The translations under genes were made by a program, and so were the position numbers. From Todiramphus chloris collaris (lineage: Eukaryota > Chordata > Aves > Coraciiformes > Alcedinidae), in contig JANVCC010000012.1 of assembly GCA_025345505.1 (NCBI GenBank), forward strand, positions 12,183,845 to 12,247,844: a DNA stretch of 64,000 nt. Direction: 5' to 3'. Below the pieces are notes generated by a model. That model was not told the origin of the DNA, made no database searches, and saw nothing but the letters and a program-made list of their open reading frames with translations. Below, piece by piece: positions 10,736 through 24,619 of the stretch. Positions within the stretch are counted from its first letter, which is position 1; each line of letters begins with the position of its first letter.

Positions 10736-13700
10736 TGGTATATATAAATAGTGATAGGGCAGTCCAAAGGCATTGTGGATTTGGTCCTTTTGTCCTTTGT
10801 AGAATAATTTTTAAAATGTAAATAACAGTTCTTCTTTGTAATAAGCTATTGAAAAGTTTCAGGTTTGATCTCCCTCCCTGATACAGAATCTGATGTTTTC
10901 AGATTACAGTGGAAAGAATGTTTTAATAGCTGCCAGCTTTATTTATTCAGTCCTGGCTCTGAGAAGCATCTGAATCTTTCTGCACATTAATATGAAGTTC
11001 AGTATTTGGAGACCTCTCAACAAAGCTCAACTGAATTAACAAATGAAAGCTAGGAGAGGAACATGTTTTACCTATTCCAAAAGACTGAACACTGTTGAAG
11101 CAGATGGACCTTGTCTCCCAAATGACTTTCTGTCGTGTAACTAATTCTCCTCTCTGGGCATAGCTCAGCTTTTTTTTTTGTTGTTGTAACTAGCTACTTC
11201 AAAAGGCTGTGTTTTGCCACTGCCTGCAGTCCTGTGGCTGTACATGGTCTTGAAAGCAGCCAAACACTTTCTCCCTTCAGCACCTTCGTTGTGCAGCTCA
11301 GACAAAACGGGAACTATTTAGCAATGAATTAAAGATACGATTCAGAACAAAATGAGAAGCAGATGAGTAAGTGTATGCTAATTTTTCATATCCCTGTTTC
11401 TAAGAACCACACTTTCAAGTGTCAAGTGGGTGAAATCACATAAAGGTTTTTTGCTTTTTACTCAAAGGGTCAAGAATTTTAATATCGGCTTGTCTTTGGA
11501 ATTAATCTTGTGTAACATGTGATCTCTTTCCATCTCCTTTTTCCAGCACTCCAGTTCCTGAAATATATATGATGATGCATGAAGCACAAATAGCCGGTTA
11601 CCATAGGAACAACTGTAATAGTGATCCCAAAGCAGGATTGGGTTTTTTTTCAGGATTTTTTTTTTTTTTTTTTTTAATACCATACTTTGAACTTACATAA
11701 AGCTTCTAGCCTTCTTTCATTTGCAAATCATTCTGGAAAAGTGTTCTTTTTTTACATGATTTGACTATAAATATATCAGAATTTTCTGTGTGTTTGCAGT
11801 AACCTTCTAGCCTTGTGTAGTTTTTATTACAAGAAAGATGAATACTAAAAAAAATTGCAGGAAAGGAATTTGATATCCATGACAATGTAAATGACAGCCT
11901 TATAATAAATATTGCTGCTTTATATGCTACCATGATATTACTGATGTAAGCAAAGCACTTATTATGATTTTCTCTTCTTCTTCCCCATCATAATTTTCCC
12001 TTTTACCACATCCTGGCATGCAAATACAAGAAAAGACAAAGATTATTGATTCTTTTAAAAGTCCATGTTATTTTCTAGGTCTGCATGCATCTGTATCATC
12101 CAAGCCACAAACTGGATTTCAGACATGCACTAACATATTGCCACAATCTTATGCATAGGTTTATATGGAAGTAGTCAAGGACAAGTCTACTTTGGTGATG
12201 CTCCTCCCCTCATTGTTCCCAGAGAATTGGAGGGAGACATATTTTCCAACATTAAAAATTCTTAAGTAAGGGCATTGTGAGAATGAGCTACTCTACCTGG
12301 CAAATAGAGACATGATGAAAGACTTTTCTGAAGTGCCATGGTCACCTCTGGGCTGTTCTTAGCTCTGTTTCATATTTTGGAGAATAAAGCTACAATCTGC
12401 ATTGGTGTGGCTATCACAAAAGTCCTATATCAAATTTACTTGAGGGCTTGTGTCTTTATCATTAACGCTACTTCCAATTAGGGTAGCATAAATGAATAGA
12501 AGAAACATGGCATAATGCTGCATAGGGCTTTCTTGGACAGTGAGAATTTAAGATTAAAAAGAAATAAGTGCTTCTTTATTTTGGTCATGCATATTACTGC
12601 GCACAGTTTAAATAAATAAATAAATAAATGAGAAGGAAATAGGAGAAGCTGCAAAATAGCCCTTGATAAAGAATATGAACTAGATGCGATTGGAGATATC
12701 TGACTGCATTGCTATATTTGAACAGTCAGTTCTATGTATGTCCCATATCTTGCATGAATGCTGGGATGTTAGGGTGTGTCCACACTGCAGCCACAAGAGA
12801 TTACACTGAGTTTTAAGTTGCTATGAGACTGCTGTTAGCAGTCGATCTGGGTATCTTAACATGAGCTATATACTACACTGCTGTCACCAAAACACCTGAA
12901 GCACTGACCTACAAGTTTTGACAAGTTGTAATTTTCCAACCAAAAGCACATTTTAGGAAAAACTCCTACATGAAATCTATTCCAAAACTCTCTTCTCCTG
13001 CCTAGCAAAAATTAGAGGTATTATTCAGTCTGTGTAGTTTAAGCAAATGGTTACTGTAACAAGCTGCCACCCTGCAGAATGGAAGGATTTTCTGTCAGTA
13101 GGTCTGTACCACTATCAGCTGAAAGAATGTCATAATAGAGGGGGTGTCTGTTCCATAGCTTGGCCTTTCTGACATAATACCACATATAATTCTAAGTAAT
13201 TATGAAGTTTATTGAGCCTTATCTATCCACTGAAAGAGCTACAGTAAGTTTCTAGTTACAGTGGGCTCTTAATGATATTTTTTTCCATGCAAACCATTTA
13301 ATGTAGTTGCATTGCAGATTCACATAATTTTTTTTTTTTTCCCATTTGACATATAGAATTTAATTATAGCAAAGATTTGACACTAATTATACAGTAGCTT
13401 TAGAGGCCCTGATGTAATTTATTAGATTTGGACGTTTAACTGCAATGCAGTTAGAAGGCAACCATATTTAGGGGTATAAATTCTATAAAATGGTAATTAA
13501 TATACATGTACTTTCTGCTTCATTAATTTGTATGTTTGGATACCTAAAAATGTAACTTGTGGTACATATTTTATTAGGCACTAAAGAGGAACAAATTTTT
13601 TTCACATAAGAGAGAAAGAGAGCTTTTACCAGTAGTCAAAATACTACAATGTTCCAAAGACTAAAGAACCACACAAATGGTCTTTCCATTTTTTCTCTAG

Positions 13701-14517
13701 GACTGAATGCACTCTCTCTTTCCTTAGTGGATATTTCTCATGCCACAAAGGTAGCATGTAAAGTGCTGTTTTACTGTTTAGGTGGTGGTTGAAGACTATG
13801 AGGTTACTGCCATTGACTTACATCATCAAGTCTCCCTCTTTCTACCTCCATCAGTATATCTGCGCATGTGGTTCTCCTAACGTAGTTTGTTAAAATGATG
13901 AAGGCAAGGAAGCCATTTAAGATACCATTTCAGAAACAACCCCGGAACAGCTGTGCCTAAGTATCAACCTTCAGCAGCAGGAGGGGAAATAACAAGCTGT
14001 GAGGTTTTTCATAGTTGAAGCCCTATATGCAGAATGGTAAGATGGAGAATTGCAGGATGTCATCAGTATCTTGAACTATCACCCTACTTAAGCCTGTTAA
14101 AAATTATCTCAATGTGATAAATTCACAATGTTAAGTATGTTAGCTTCTGTTTACTGTAGCAGCATTGTTCCTGCTGTCCCTTGGAAACACTAAATAACTT
14201 AGATGAATAATAGGAAAAAAGTAAATAGGTGGTTCTGGGGAACTCAGAGACCTTTTCTGTGCATTATGTTGCCAAAGATGTGCTAATTTCTGGACCTAAG
14301 CAGAATTTTTCCACAAAATACTTCTTTTGTTGGAAAATGCAAATTACTACTAATGGAATGTTTTTCAGGAAAAAATCCACAACTTCTTAAAAGTTTGTGA
14401 AGTAAAATATTTAATAACAAAAAAGTGGTTTGCAACAAAATAAATATTTAATTTTGGAAATCTGAAATTATTTTTCAATTCAGAATGAAACTGTCATAAC
14501 AAAATGCAAACATCATT
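10736..14517. other. Intergenic AT-rich DNA, no gene seen
   Basis: Unannotated. Simple sequence includes a T run (about 11656-11675), an AAAT-type microsatellite (12609-12630) and another T run near 13329-13340. Short open frames on the minus strand around 11462-11933 are AT-driven and have no motif. No RNA gene or named repeat seen. Confidence 0.55.
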
Positions 14518-15279
14518 AATTTCAACAAGGTCACATGCAAGGTCCTGCATTGGGTTGGAGCAATCACAAGCACAAATAGTGTCTGAGGGATGAAGGGATT
14601 GAGAACAGCCTGGCAGAGAAGGATTTTGGGGTATTGGTAAATGAAAACCTGAATATGACCAAAGAATGTGCACTTGTAGCCCAGAAAGGCAATCACATCC
14701 TAGGCTGCATCAAAAGAAATGTGGCCAGCAGGTTGAGGACAGTGATTCTACTCCTCTACTGGTGAGACCCCACATGATGTACTGCTTCCAGCTCTAGAGT
14801 TCTCAGCACAAGGAAGATATGGACCTGTTGGAGCAGATCTAGAGGAGAGCCACAAAAATGATCAGAGAGCTGGAACACCTCTCCCATGAGGGAAGGTTGA
14901 AATAGTTGCGGTTGTTCAGCCTAGAGAAGAGAAGGTTCCAGGGAGACCTTATTGTGGTTTTCAATACTTGAAGGGGGCCTATAAGAAAGATGGGTACAAA
15001 CTTATTGGCAGAACTGTTGTCATAGGACAAGGGGTAATGCTTTCAAACTAAAAGAGCATAGATTTAGACTAGATATAAGAAAGACGTGTTTTACAATGAG
15101 GATGGTGGAACACTGGAACAAGTTGCCAGAGATGTGCTAGAAGACCCATCCCTGGAAACATTCAAGGTCAGGTTGGATGGGGCTCTGAGCAACCTGATCT
15201 AGTTAAAGATGTCCTTGCTCACTGCAGGGGAATTGGACTAAATAACCTTTATAGCTCCCTACTAAACCAAACTATTATT
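14518..15279 (+). mobile_element. CR1 LINE 3' fragment, old
   Basis: Begins at the reverse transcriptase block equivalent to [10 protein letters not shown] (ttcaacaaggtcacatgcaa at 14521) and continues through the LGCIKR block near 14703, the LEH(L)S block near 14870 and the GLNLGL-like C-terminus to a decayed tail near 15279. All frames are disrupted and the terminal octamer repeats are no longer recognisable, so this copy looks clearly older than copies A and B. Confidence 0.85.
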
Positions 15280-18200
15280 AAAAAAAATATATAATCCCCC
15301 CCAACATTTTTCAGGACTGATTAGATTTAATCTGGTCTAACTATTCTTATTAAATACCAAATACTTTTTCTGAAACTTCCATTTTGTGATGTACAAGTCA
15401 GTCAGTACAAAGAAGCAGAGAAAAGTAGAAGTGTAAAGAATTCACATAGCAACAGAGATGGATTTTAATAGACATGATTATGAAGTAGATGGGGGTTGTG
15501 TGCATGTTGGGGGACAACTGCAATTATTTTTAATTTGGAATGAAAAGCCAAGAATTTTTGAAAAGAGGAAAAAATAGACAAGCAAGACATAAAAAGAACT
15601 GAAATTGACAGTAGTAGATAAAACTCATTTGTCCCTTCTGTCCTATGCATACAGTTAACACAGATTTCTTCTCTCCTGTATATTTAATGACATGGTAATG
15701 GTTTCAGTATCTTCTTCTTAGGTAGTGATACATTTCATATTGCAGGGTCATAAAGAGGTCATAAATTTTACTGAGCACCTAGAGAATAAAAAAACTTGTT
15801 TGGGGATCTATCTGTGTTTAAAAACAAACTGTTGAACAGAGTTATTCAGAAGTGCAGTCACTGGGACTGGGATAAAACATAACTTCAATATACTTTTGAA
15901 TATTATTTTGATGGAAGCCAGTGCAGAGATCAAGACTGTGGTCTGAGCCTTCTGTACCTTCAACAAGAGTGGGAAGCTCTTAAGAACATTAATGATGCTG
16001 ATTAGCATTTGATTTATGTGTCTCCAGTGTTTATTTGTTTATTAAATTGCCCTGCCTCTTCACAGTAACCCAAATCCTATGTTGTAGCAGTTTCCATGGC
16101 AACTATGCATTTTTTATTGAATAAAGAAAGAATTATGTAAACCAAAACCATACATAAATTATCAATGCATAAATTCCTGCTATTGTGGTATCTTAGTCCA
16201 CTTCTCTGTAGTTTTATATTATCAAGTAAACAAGATAATAAATAGACCTTTCTTTACACAGGCATACTAGAACAGTATAAGAAAATGTAAAGTAGAGGGT
16301 TTCACTCAACCCTTTATTCAATAACATTATTTAGCCAACTATGTGTCTAGAAACTCTGTTAATATCTGACTCAAAGGATTCAGAAATCATGAGTCATTCC
16401 CATAAAGTCCTGAGTCTGTTTTGTTTTGTTTGTTTTTAAATCTTGAGATTTAAAAAAACCACCAAAACCAAACCCCACATTTTTTTATCTGGTTGGTACT
16501 GTGGAAGTATGTTATCAATTTTGAAGTGGTTTGGCTTTTTTGTTTTTTTTTTTTTATTATTTATTTTAAATTTTATTTTGTTTTGGTATTTTTATTGTGG
16601 TTTTTTTGGTGTTTTTGGTTGGTTGGTGTTTGTTTTGTTCTTTGGGTTTTTTAGATTGCTTTGTTTGGTTAGTTTTGGTTTTGGTTTTTCTGTTGTTCGG
16701 GGTTTTTTTTTGTACCCTAGGTGATCTACAAAGAATATATTTTAAGGCAGGAAACTTAGATTCTGAATTAATTTTTGTATTTCAGTAACATGTCCTGCTT
16801 GTCGAAATTAACAGTACCAATATCAGTTCTATTAAAACCTGAAGCTTGTACTCAAGCATACGTATTTATGTCTTCAATTAGTTGACTCTATCAGTGTAAA
16901 ACAGGACGCAAACTCTCGAATATCTCTCACGAGTGCAGCCTTTAATTTTCAGAAGCCAACTGAAGAATCAAAAACTTGGAATCTTTCACTGCATTCAAAA
17001 AGAACTTCCAAATCTTACTGCAATATATAAATTCTGAGAGTGAAAATGTTGAAATAAAACATTTTGACATTTGCTGCAATTTAATGTTTTTAGATTTCCA
17101 TCTGAAAATATTTGAAATGTTACTACTGTGAATCAGAAGAAAATTGTTCTGTTAAGGAAATTTTTGCCCAAAATTGCAAATCCATTCACAACAGCTGCCA
17201 GATTTGTTCAGGCAGACAGCAAGATCTGAGCTCAGGAATTCTTTTACAAGTAGTTATTCTGAGCATAACTTGTCAACAAAAAACACAATTTACTGATCAT
17301 CATTCCTGATTTCCCACATTTTGTCTATTTAAGCACTAATTTTATCTGTGTAGCCTCAATGAAGAGTAGATCTTTCCAAATGAGTAACAACTAACTAAAC
17401 ATGCCTAAAATCTGTGATGATATATTTAATATGAAACCACATGAATGTACATTGGACGACAAGGTTGTCTCCATGAGAAATGCAGTGCATGTTAGTTATC
17501 AATATGTGTAATTTTTCTTCATAAAGTCATACAATTAACTTTACTTATGAAAGCAATGTGATATGCAAGACAACATCTAATTGTTACCATTCAAGTCTTA
17601 GACAGAAGTTTCTATTTACCACCATGATTAATCTCATTAACTCAGCAGGGTAGGTATGCTTTAAAGTACACTTGAAGATTTTCAAAGACAGAAGGCTGAA
17701 CAAAAATCCAGACATATGCCATATTTGAAGTAGAAGATGGAATTATAAAATATATGGAGGAAGGACTGTGTCACAATCCTTTTTATTATTTGTTTTGTCT
17801 ATTCAATTATATATTTTGTCTATTTAGGAAGTTGATGCAAGAAGAAAACACTCAATCCAACTCCAAATATTAGATTTTTTTGAGGTTAAATTAATCTTCA
17901 GTGTATTATGCTTTTAAATAATTAAATATGCAAATATCATGCCAGTACATACCTCTTTTGGATAGCTTTGCAAATCTTTCCAAGTGGAAGTATTAGTAAA
18001 GTCTGAAGGAAAATTCAAAACATTTTATTCATATTATACTGTTATAAAATAAGGAATATAATCAGTGTTTCCAACAGATAAATAACTTCTATCCTACTTC
18101 CCATCCTACAAGCATGATGAAAATTCTTTGTGTGCAAAACACTAGGAAGAAAACCATTCTCCTGTGTAGTTCAGTGAATATTCTGTTTTAGAAGTCCAAA

Positions 18201-19365
18201 TGATACGTGGTATCTCATAAAAGATCCCTTTCTTTTTAATCCTTAAGCTATCATGAACTATAAGAAAAGTTCTAACTCCCTACAAAAACAAAAGTTATTT
18301 AAGGAAAATGTGAGAAATTGTCTATTCTTAGGTTTTGACTCAAGAAGTTTTATGACACATTGTAGAATTCTTGTACAGGAAAATGTCTTTAGCATCTATT
18401 GTGGACTCTACTAAAAATACATACCTACTCTCCTGAAAATACATAAAATAATTCTGGTTTTTATAACATCATTCATTTCCTCTTTACAAAGAACCTTATC
18501 TCTACAGACCACATAGACTGATTCAATGCAATTCTATCACTCAGATTTAGAGTATTTCCCTTCTACTTGTAAACTCAAAAAGCAGAGCAGTATATGTGTC
18601 ATAAAAAAAATAATTACTTATCCCTTGTTCCTCATTAAGTAGGAACATAAAGACCTTACATTTTGCTTCAAAATTCCTCTTCTTTAATAACTGGTTAATG
18701 CTGAATGCCCTAATTATCTGTGCAGTGCTAATAATTTATTAATAAAAAAAATAATTAAAAAAAAACCAAAATAAAAATAAATAAAAAAAAAAGGATGGGT
18801 AAGAGGTATATAGACATCTGGGCATTTGACAGAGCATTTGGCTACTCAGTAGTTCAAAGCAGAAGTGAAAATACAGTAACACATCTCTTAGTTAACATTT
18901 TACTAAGACCATGATCTATACAAAGTCTTTGAATATCTGGGACTTCAGCAGAAAGATAAGATATTATTTCCTTGTCTTGTTCTTCCAAACAGGTTCTGGT
19001 CAGAGGGACAGAAATGCAGTCTGTGACTACTGAAGATCAAGAATGGCATGCCACTTGCTTAATCTTTCAATTAGTGCATGCCACTAAAATGGATCTTCAC
19101 ATCATGAGCTTTCTCTGACTTAAAGAAGCTGACAACATGGTCATGTAGCTAACTGAAAACAGAGACAGCCTCAAAGCCTAACCAAGTTGACTATAAACTC
19201 TCGTTTCTCACTCCAGTATTTTGTCTCCCACTAAATCAAGTTATGTGCTACAAATGACATAATACTAAAAAAAAAAAAAAAAGCAAGTTGTTACATAAGT
19301 GTGAAGACAACAGACTACACTGAAGGTAGGAAGGAGGACAGATAAGGAAATCCACATAAAAGAGT
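15280..19365. other. Intergenic AT-rich DNA, no gene seen
   Basis: Unannotated. Contains the A/C-rich and T/G-rich stretch at 16403-16712 (listed separately), A-rich low complexity at 18744-18793 and an A run near 19268-19282. Short open frames here are chance products of low-complexity or AT-rich sequence. Confidence 0.55.
16403..16712. repeat. T/G-rich low-complexity tract with inverted A/C-rich arm
   Basis: A short A/C-rich segment (16451-16476, including aaaaaaaccaccaaaacc) lies upstream of about 170 bases made mostly of T and G (16535-16712), including ggttggttggtg near 16618. The two are imperfect reverse complements of one another. The 93-codon open frame over this tract is a Phe/Gly/Trp/Val-rich product of the low complexity and is not a gene. 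Confidence 0.75.
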
Positions 19366-20815
19366 ATCATGGAATCATAAAATGGTTTGGGCTGGAAGGG
19401 ACCTTAAAGATCATCTCGTTCTAAGCCATGGGCATGTACACTGTCCCCTATACCAGGTTACTCAAAGTCCCATTCAATCTGGCTTTGAAGACTTCCAGGA
19501 TGGGGGTTTCTACCACCTCTCTGGGCAACCTGTTCCAGTGTTCCACCACCTTCAAAGTAAAGGATTTTTTCCTAATATCTAATCTAAACCTACGCTCTCT
19601 CAGTTATAAGCCATTACCCCTCATTCTATCACAACATTCCTTGATAAAGAGTCCCTCCCCATCTTCCCTGTAGGCTCCCTTTAAGTACTTGAAAGCCTGT
19701 ATATCTCCCCAGAACCTTCTCTTCTCTGGGCTGAACTACTGCAACTATCTCTGCTTGTCCTCACTGGGGAGGTGCTACATCTCCAAATCATCTTTGTGGC
19801 CCTTCTCTAAGCCTGCTCCAACAGGTCCATGTCTTTCTTATGCTGGAGGCCCTAGACCTGAACACAGTCTTTCACCCGGGGTCTCACAAGAGCAGAGGGG
19901 CAGAATCACCACCCTTGACTCATTGTCTGTGCTTCTTTTGATGCAGCCCAGGATGTAGTTGCCTTTCCGGGCTGAAAGCACACATCGCTGCCTCATATTT
20001 AGTATTTTATCCACAAGTATCCTCAAGTTGTTCTCTGCAGGGTTGCTTTCAATCCCTTCACTCCCCAGCCTGTATCCATGTTTAGGATTCACACTGTTGA
20101 TCTTCATGAAATTGATATGGGCCCACCTCTCAAGCTTGTCAAGATCCCTCTGGGTGACATCCCTTCCCTCTAGATTATCTACCACAACACTCAGCTCAGT
20201 GTCATCCACAAATTTACTGAGGGTGCACTCAATCCCACTGTCCAAGTCCCAGGAAAAGATATTGAATAATACTGGTCCCAATATGGAAAACTGAGGGATA
20301 ACACCTATCTAGTCTCCACTCAGACATGAGGCTTTTGACCACAGATGGTCTTGAGCTTGATCTTCTCCTACAGTGGGCAGTATTTCATTCTCCCAGTCAT
20401 TGCCGTTGGATGCTCTGAATTGGGAGGCGTGGCTAAAGCACTTGCTGATGAAGACTGAGGCAAAAAAGTTGCTGAGTACATGTTTTCATGTTGAGTTCTC
20501 CATGGCAGTTGTAGCCAGGTCTCCTATTTTGCTCACTGGGGGTGGGAGTTTTTGTGTGTGTACAGCTTCTCTCATCTTCTTTTGTTGTCCTGTGTGCCTG
20601 AAGAAACCCTCCTTATTTCTTTACATCCCTAGCCAAGATCAGATAAATCTGTGCCTTGGCTTTCCTGATGTCCTCCCTGCACTCCCAGGACATATCCCCA
20701 AAATCTCCCCCATATGTGTATCCCTGCCTCCACAGCCATACATTTTAGATTTGTGTTTTAGTTTGGCTAGGAAGGGTTGCAATTTATACTTTGCCATGTT
20801 CATGTAATGAAGAGC
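19366..20815 (-). mobile_element. CR1 LINE fragment with internal deletion
   Basis: Read on the minus strand, the element enters at about 20815 in the ORF2 linker (LAKLKHKSKMYG, then REDIRKAKAQ and LARDVKK), continues past a segment equivalent to the linker end (DWEN-like, EDQ-like near 20350), then jumps near 20300 to GPVLFNIF with the SKFVDDTEL block and on to the 3' end at 19366. The section between, normally several hundred bases of the reverse transcriptase core, is missing. A 147-codon open frame (19838-20281) covers the retained palm/thumb part and keeps DD. The tail shows GGAATCATAAAATGG at the 3' boundary. Confidence 0.9.
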
Positions 20816-23800
20816 AGTGAACCTGCAGAATTTCTGGCAAAATTATTGTTTAAAGGAAGCCATTGCCTAATGTTATCCAGAGCATGCACATGGTAACAAC
20901 CTGAAATTGCTCATCATTTTTCTTTCCCTAAGATCTGTAAAAGCACATGTGTTCTCTAGTAGATAGATTTCTTCAGCAATCTGCTTTGAATGCTCCAAAT
21001 GTTTGACAGAGCAGTGAGGCTGAGGCAGATGTTACAGACTGTATTCTCAGGGTTTATTCAAGGAAATACTGAGGGTGAGAGGTCTTGAGGATACAGCATG
21101 AGAGAGTAGCACATCTGAGGCCTTTAGGGGGAAGGTGTGATATTTTCATAGAATGGTGAGAGACTGAGTTGTGACATGGATACCTGTAAAAATAGGAGTA
21201 AAGTGCACATCAGACTCTCTACTGCTGATGGATCTTATAAAATTAGTACATGTCTGCAAATCATATAATCATAATATTGCCAAGAGGCTGTCTTTCCCCA
21301 TGGATACTCAATTTCACAACATCTGGGATTTTCCTAGTGTTTTAACTTCCCTCAATATTCTTGAAAAGTGCAATTCTACTGCAGGGATAACTCTTTTCTT
21401 TCAAAATAGGCATGATAGTGTGTGCAGAGAAGGAAGACACTAATAATAAAAATATAAATTAAAAGTTATGGCAGTTTCTCTGATCTGACTATGGGATCTT
21501 TAAACGTATTTCTAATGGACCAGACTTCTGGTAGACAACCAGTCAAAACTGTTACAGTCATTCTTGCCTCTCCTCTCCTCTCATCTCCTCATCTGCCTTG
21601 CCCTACCCTGCCCTGCCTTATTCTTCACTTTTCTTCAGCAGAAAATAGATTTAGATTCAACACAAATTTTGGTTTTATATTAATTACTGAGCATGCACAT
21701 GCAGCAGAATGATTCTTTGTTTGGAACCTATTCAAACATCTGAACTGGCAGTCAAATGCCTCTCAGTCACTAAAGTCATTCAGATCCAAGTTTCCTCCTG
21801 TATATATTAATGAATATTTCTTATGAAATATTTTTCTATTTACTTTCAACAGTGTTGAAACTGCAACTTCACTGATTTGATTACTTTCTTGGATAAACTG
21901 GGGAAAACAGTCTAGTTTTCCTGAAAAAATAGTTTTCTTGTGATTACAGAATGACTTTTAGTAGGAGAAATGGTTCATGGTTTGAGGATATTATATTTGA
22001 AGTATTCGTGACAGTCTCAATAAAAGCAAACAACTGATTTTTTTCTATGTTTGCTTTTGTTTTTCACCTTGGAAGGAAGGGAGATCCTACATATATGAAT
22101 ATCATCTGGGAGTAAAGCATTCAAATAACTCGGTGTTACGAAACAGTTTGTATTTTTTTCATGTGTTCACTGATTAGATTAAAGTCAATCTTTCTATTAT
22201 ATGAATAGTTCCCTAGATGATGGTACTATAAGTTTCATTTTTATTAACAATGTCTGTTTATCTTGATAACAACTCCATAGCTCAAACCTGGGGGATTAAT
22301 AAAAAGGCATTTCAAGTACTGACTACTCTTATCAGCATTTGTATTAGCAGCTTCTGTTTTTCTTTCCTTTTTTTCTTTTTAAGCCATAGCCAGCCTCAAA
22401 GTTGTCTGTGTAAACTCCAATCCAGCAACCGTTTTGCTAATATGACTGAATAGATGTGGGTGTACAGAAACTCAGAATGACCTTTACGTGCAGTAGTTAG
22501 TATGCATTGGCAACACTTCAGCTCTATTTTAATTTTCCTTTTGTGAAAAGCAAATAGAAAGAAACAAAAGTACAGTAAAATTTAAATGAAGTAGCATATT
22601 CCTGTGTTACCATATTTTTATAAACAGCAACGAAATAATCAGAACATGACCTTCCACATTTTAATCTCCTTACCTCAGGGAAGCCACAGAGAAAACCTTT
22701 CTACGTTAAACTAGACACCTTTTTTTTGTAGGCTGAACAATGATGAGATATTTGTGTTGATTTAGAATTGACTTACAAACGACTTAATGTTTGACTGAGC
22801 ATATGCAGCTTTTTCCTTTGGTTCTCAAAAACAGAATACACTTTGGATGTGTTTTCTAGACAGGTTACATACTTTGTAGATCACTGCAACTTCAAACTGA
22901 AGCTGTTGCTCTGTTTATATGAGATATCAGTAACCCTCTTTCATGAGACAGATAGAATAAGGGATTGATTTTCCACTGGTGCAACAAATGCGACTTTTGT
23001 AAATTATTTTAGAATGAGTAGAATCAAGACCATTGACTGAAATTTTAAAAGTAGCACCCAAGAAAGGCCTTTTAAAGGTATTTATAGCAATTATCTTATG
23101 AAAATTGAAAATTAGGCACCTAAACACTCTTGTTAACCCAAATAGGCTTTTTTCAACTTCTTTAGGAATATAATTACCTCTGCAAATCTGAAATGACAGC
23201 GGCTTCAGACATGTTAATGCTTGAAATGATTGCTTGATTTTTTTTCATATATACTGGTGGCAAGAGGTTACTCAACTATGAGATGTTCCTAACTCCACTT
23301 CCCAAAAGATATATAAACTTGTGGAAGAAAGTAGGCAAATGCTGTACACCATGCACTGTGAATACCAGAAATAGATTTGTGTTTGAAAAGTATGGATATT
23401 TTGGACAGCAACCAAGAATTTGAGTTCAAAGATGACCTTAGAGGACCCTGAAGTCATAGAGTTGACTGGAAATTTTCTGAGTCTCCCATGAGACCTAGGG
23501 AAAATCTCTGTGCCTTTGTGTACTGGATATAAATTGGCATATTTCATATTCTTTATGTGCTTTGTCGTGGCCAGGGCTGTATCTTATGCAACAGTACAGT
23601 GGTTCCAGTTAGGCCTTTAAGCAGTACTGTAATACAAAATATGATGAATATTCCTAATGAAAGAAATATTCATGTTGAAAATATGCTTAAATATCTGAAG
23701 TATAAAAAAGACTTTGCTTCAGTTCATACTTTCACTTTTAGATACATGCATTATTTTATTTGAAAAAGAAAAATTATCCAAGGAACATTTGTAAGTATTC

Positions 23801-24619
23801 TGTCAGGTCAGATTGAAATCTATGACTGGTTAGATTTGCATTTCAAGATTTCATCCTAAACATTACAATAAGAAGTAGAAATCAGAAAGCATTTAATTGT
23901 ATCTTGCATATGGATTCTGGACCTGAAGCATTCTACCCTAACATATTCCTTTGGGGCATATTAATCAATGCTAAATTAAAGTTAATTATGATAATTAAAT
24001 CTTCTCAAAGTAAAGGGTGACTGTAGTAGTACTCAGCTCTAGCACAAGCCAAAAACTAAAAAGGGAACTTACTAACATCATCTTCATTAGTTTGGTATTA
24101 ATACAATGTCTTCCTAAAGACTCTGCTGAAATCTGAATTTTAAATGAAAGGCAGAGTTTGACTGATATGTGATATTAGAGATAAATGAGAGACATGGTTG
24201 TGTCTGTGCTGTCATTGTTGGTCTCTCTCTTTTATTTGGTTCTTATTCAACTTATGAATCTCTCACTCCATAAAACTTTAAATAGCTACATTGTTAGGCT
24301 TCATGTGTGGTGTCCTTTGCTTCAATCTTCAAATAGTTTCAACTGAGTCAGATATTAAGGAGATGGTCTTGTATCTATGATGTTGTGCTTACAGTGACCA
24401 GGTTCTCAGCAGTCTTTATTGCAACCCTTCCTGGATGTCAGTTTTCTATCATAAACTTGTAGTTGCAAAAAACCTCCATTTAACTTTTCTCTGAGCAGAT
24501 CTGGCTCTGCTTCGCTCTCCTGCTCCAATACTGAAAGAAACACTAATAAATCTGCACTTCAGCACTCACTAAAACAGAGATCAAATTCGTGAGTACCAAC
24601 ATGGAAGGAAATAGGCCCT
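20816..24619. other. Intergenic AT-rich DNA, no gene seen
   Basis: Unannotated. A pyrimidine-rich stretch lies at 21570-21625. Open frames (for example 90 codons at 21171 and 91 codons on the minus strand at 23272) have no recognisable domain. No named repeat was seen. Confidence 0.55.

Noticed and set aside
12770-12900. Segment reminiscent of a DNA transposon end (gtgtgtccacactgcagcca)
   Set aside because: No terminal inverted repeat pair or target duplication found, and no transposase remnant.
16443-16788. Open frames encoding Phe/Gly/Val-rich hydrophobic peptides that look like membrane proteins
   Set aside because: They are direct translations of a T/G low-complexity tract; two overlapping frames give equally odd peptides.
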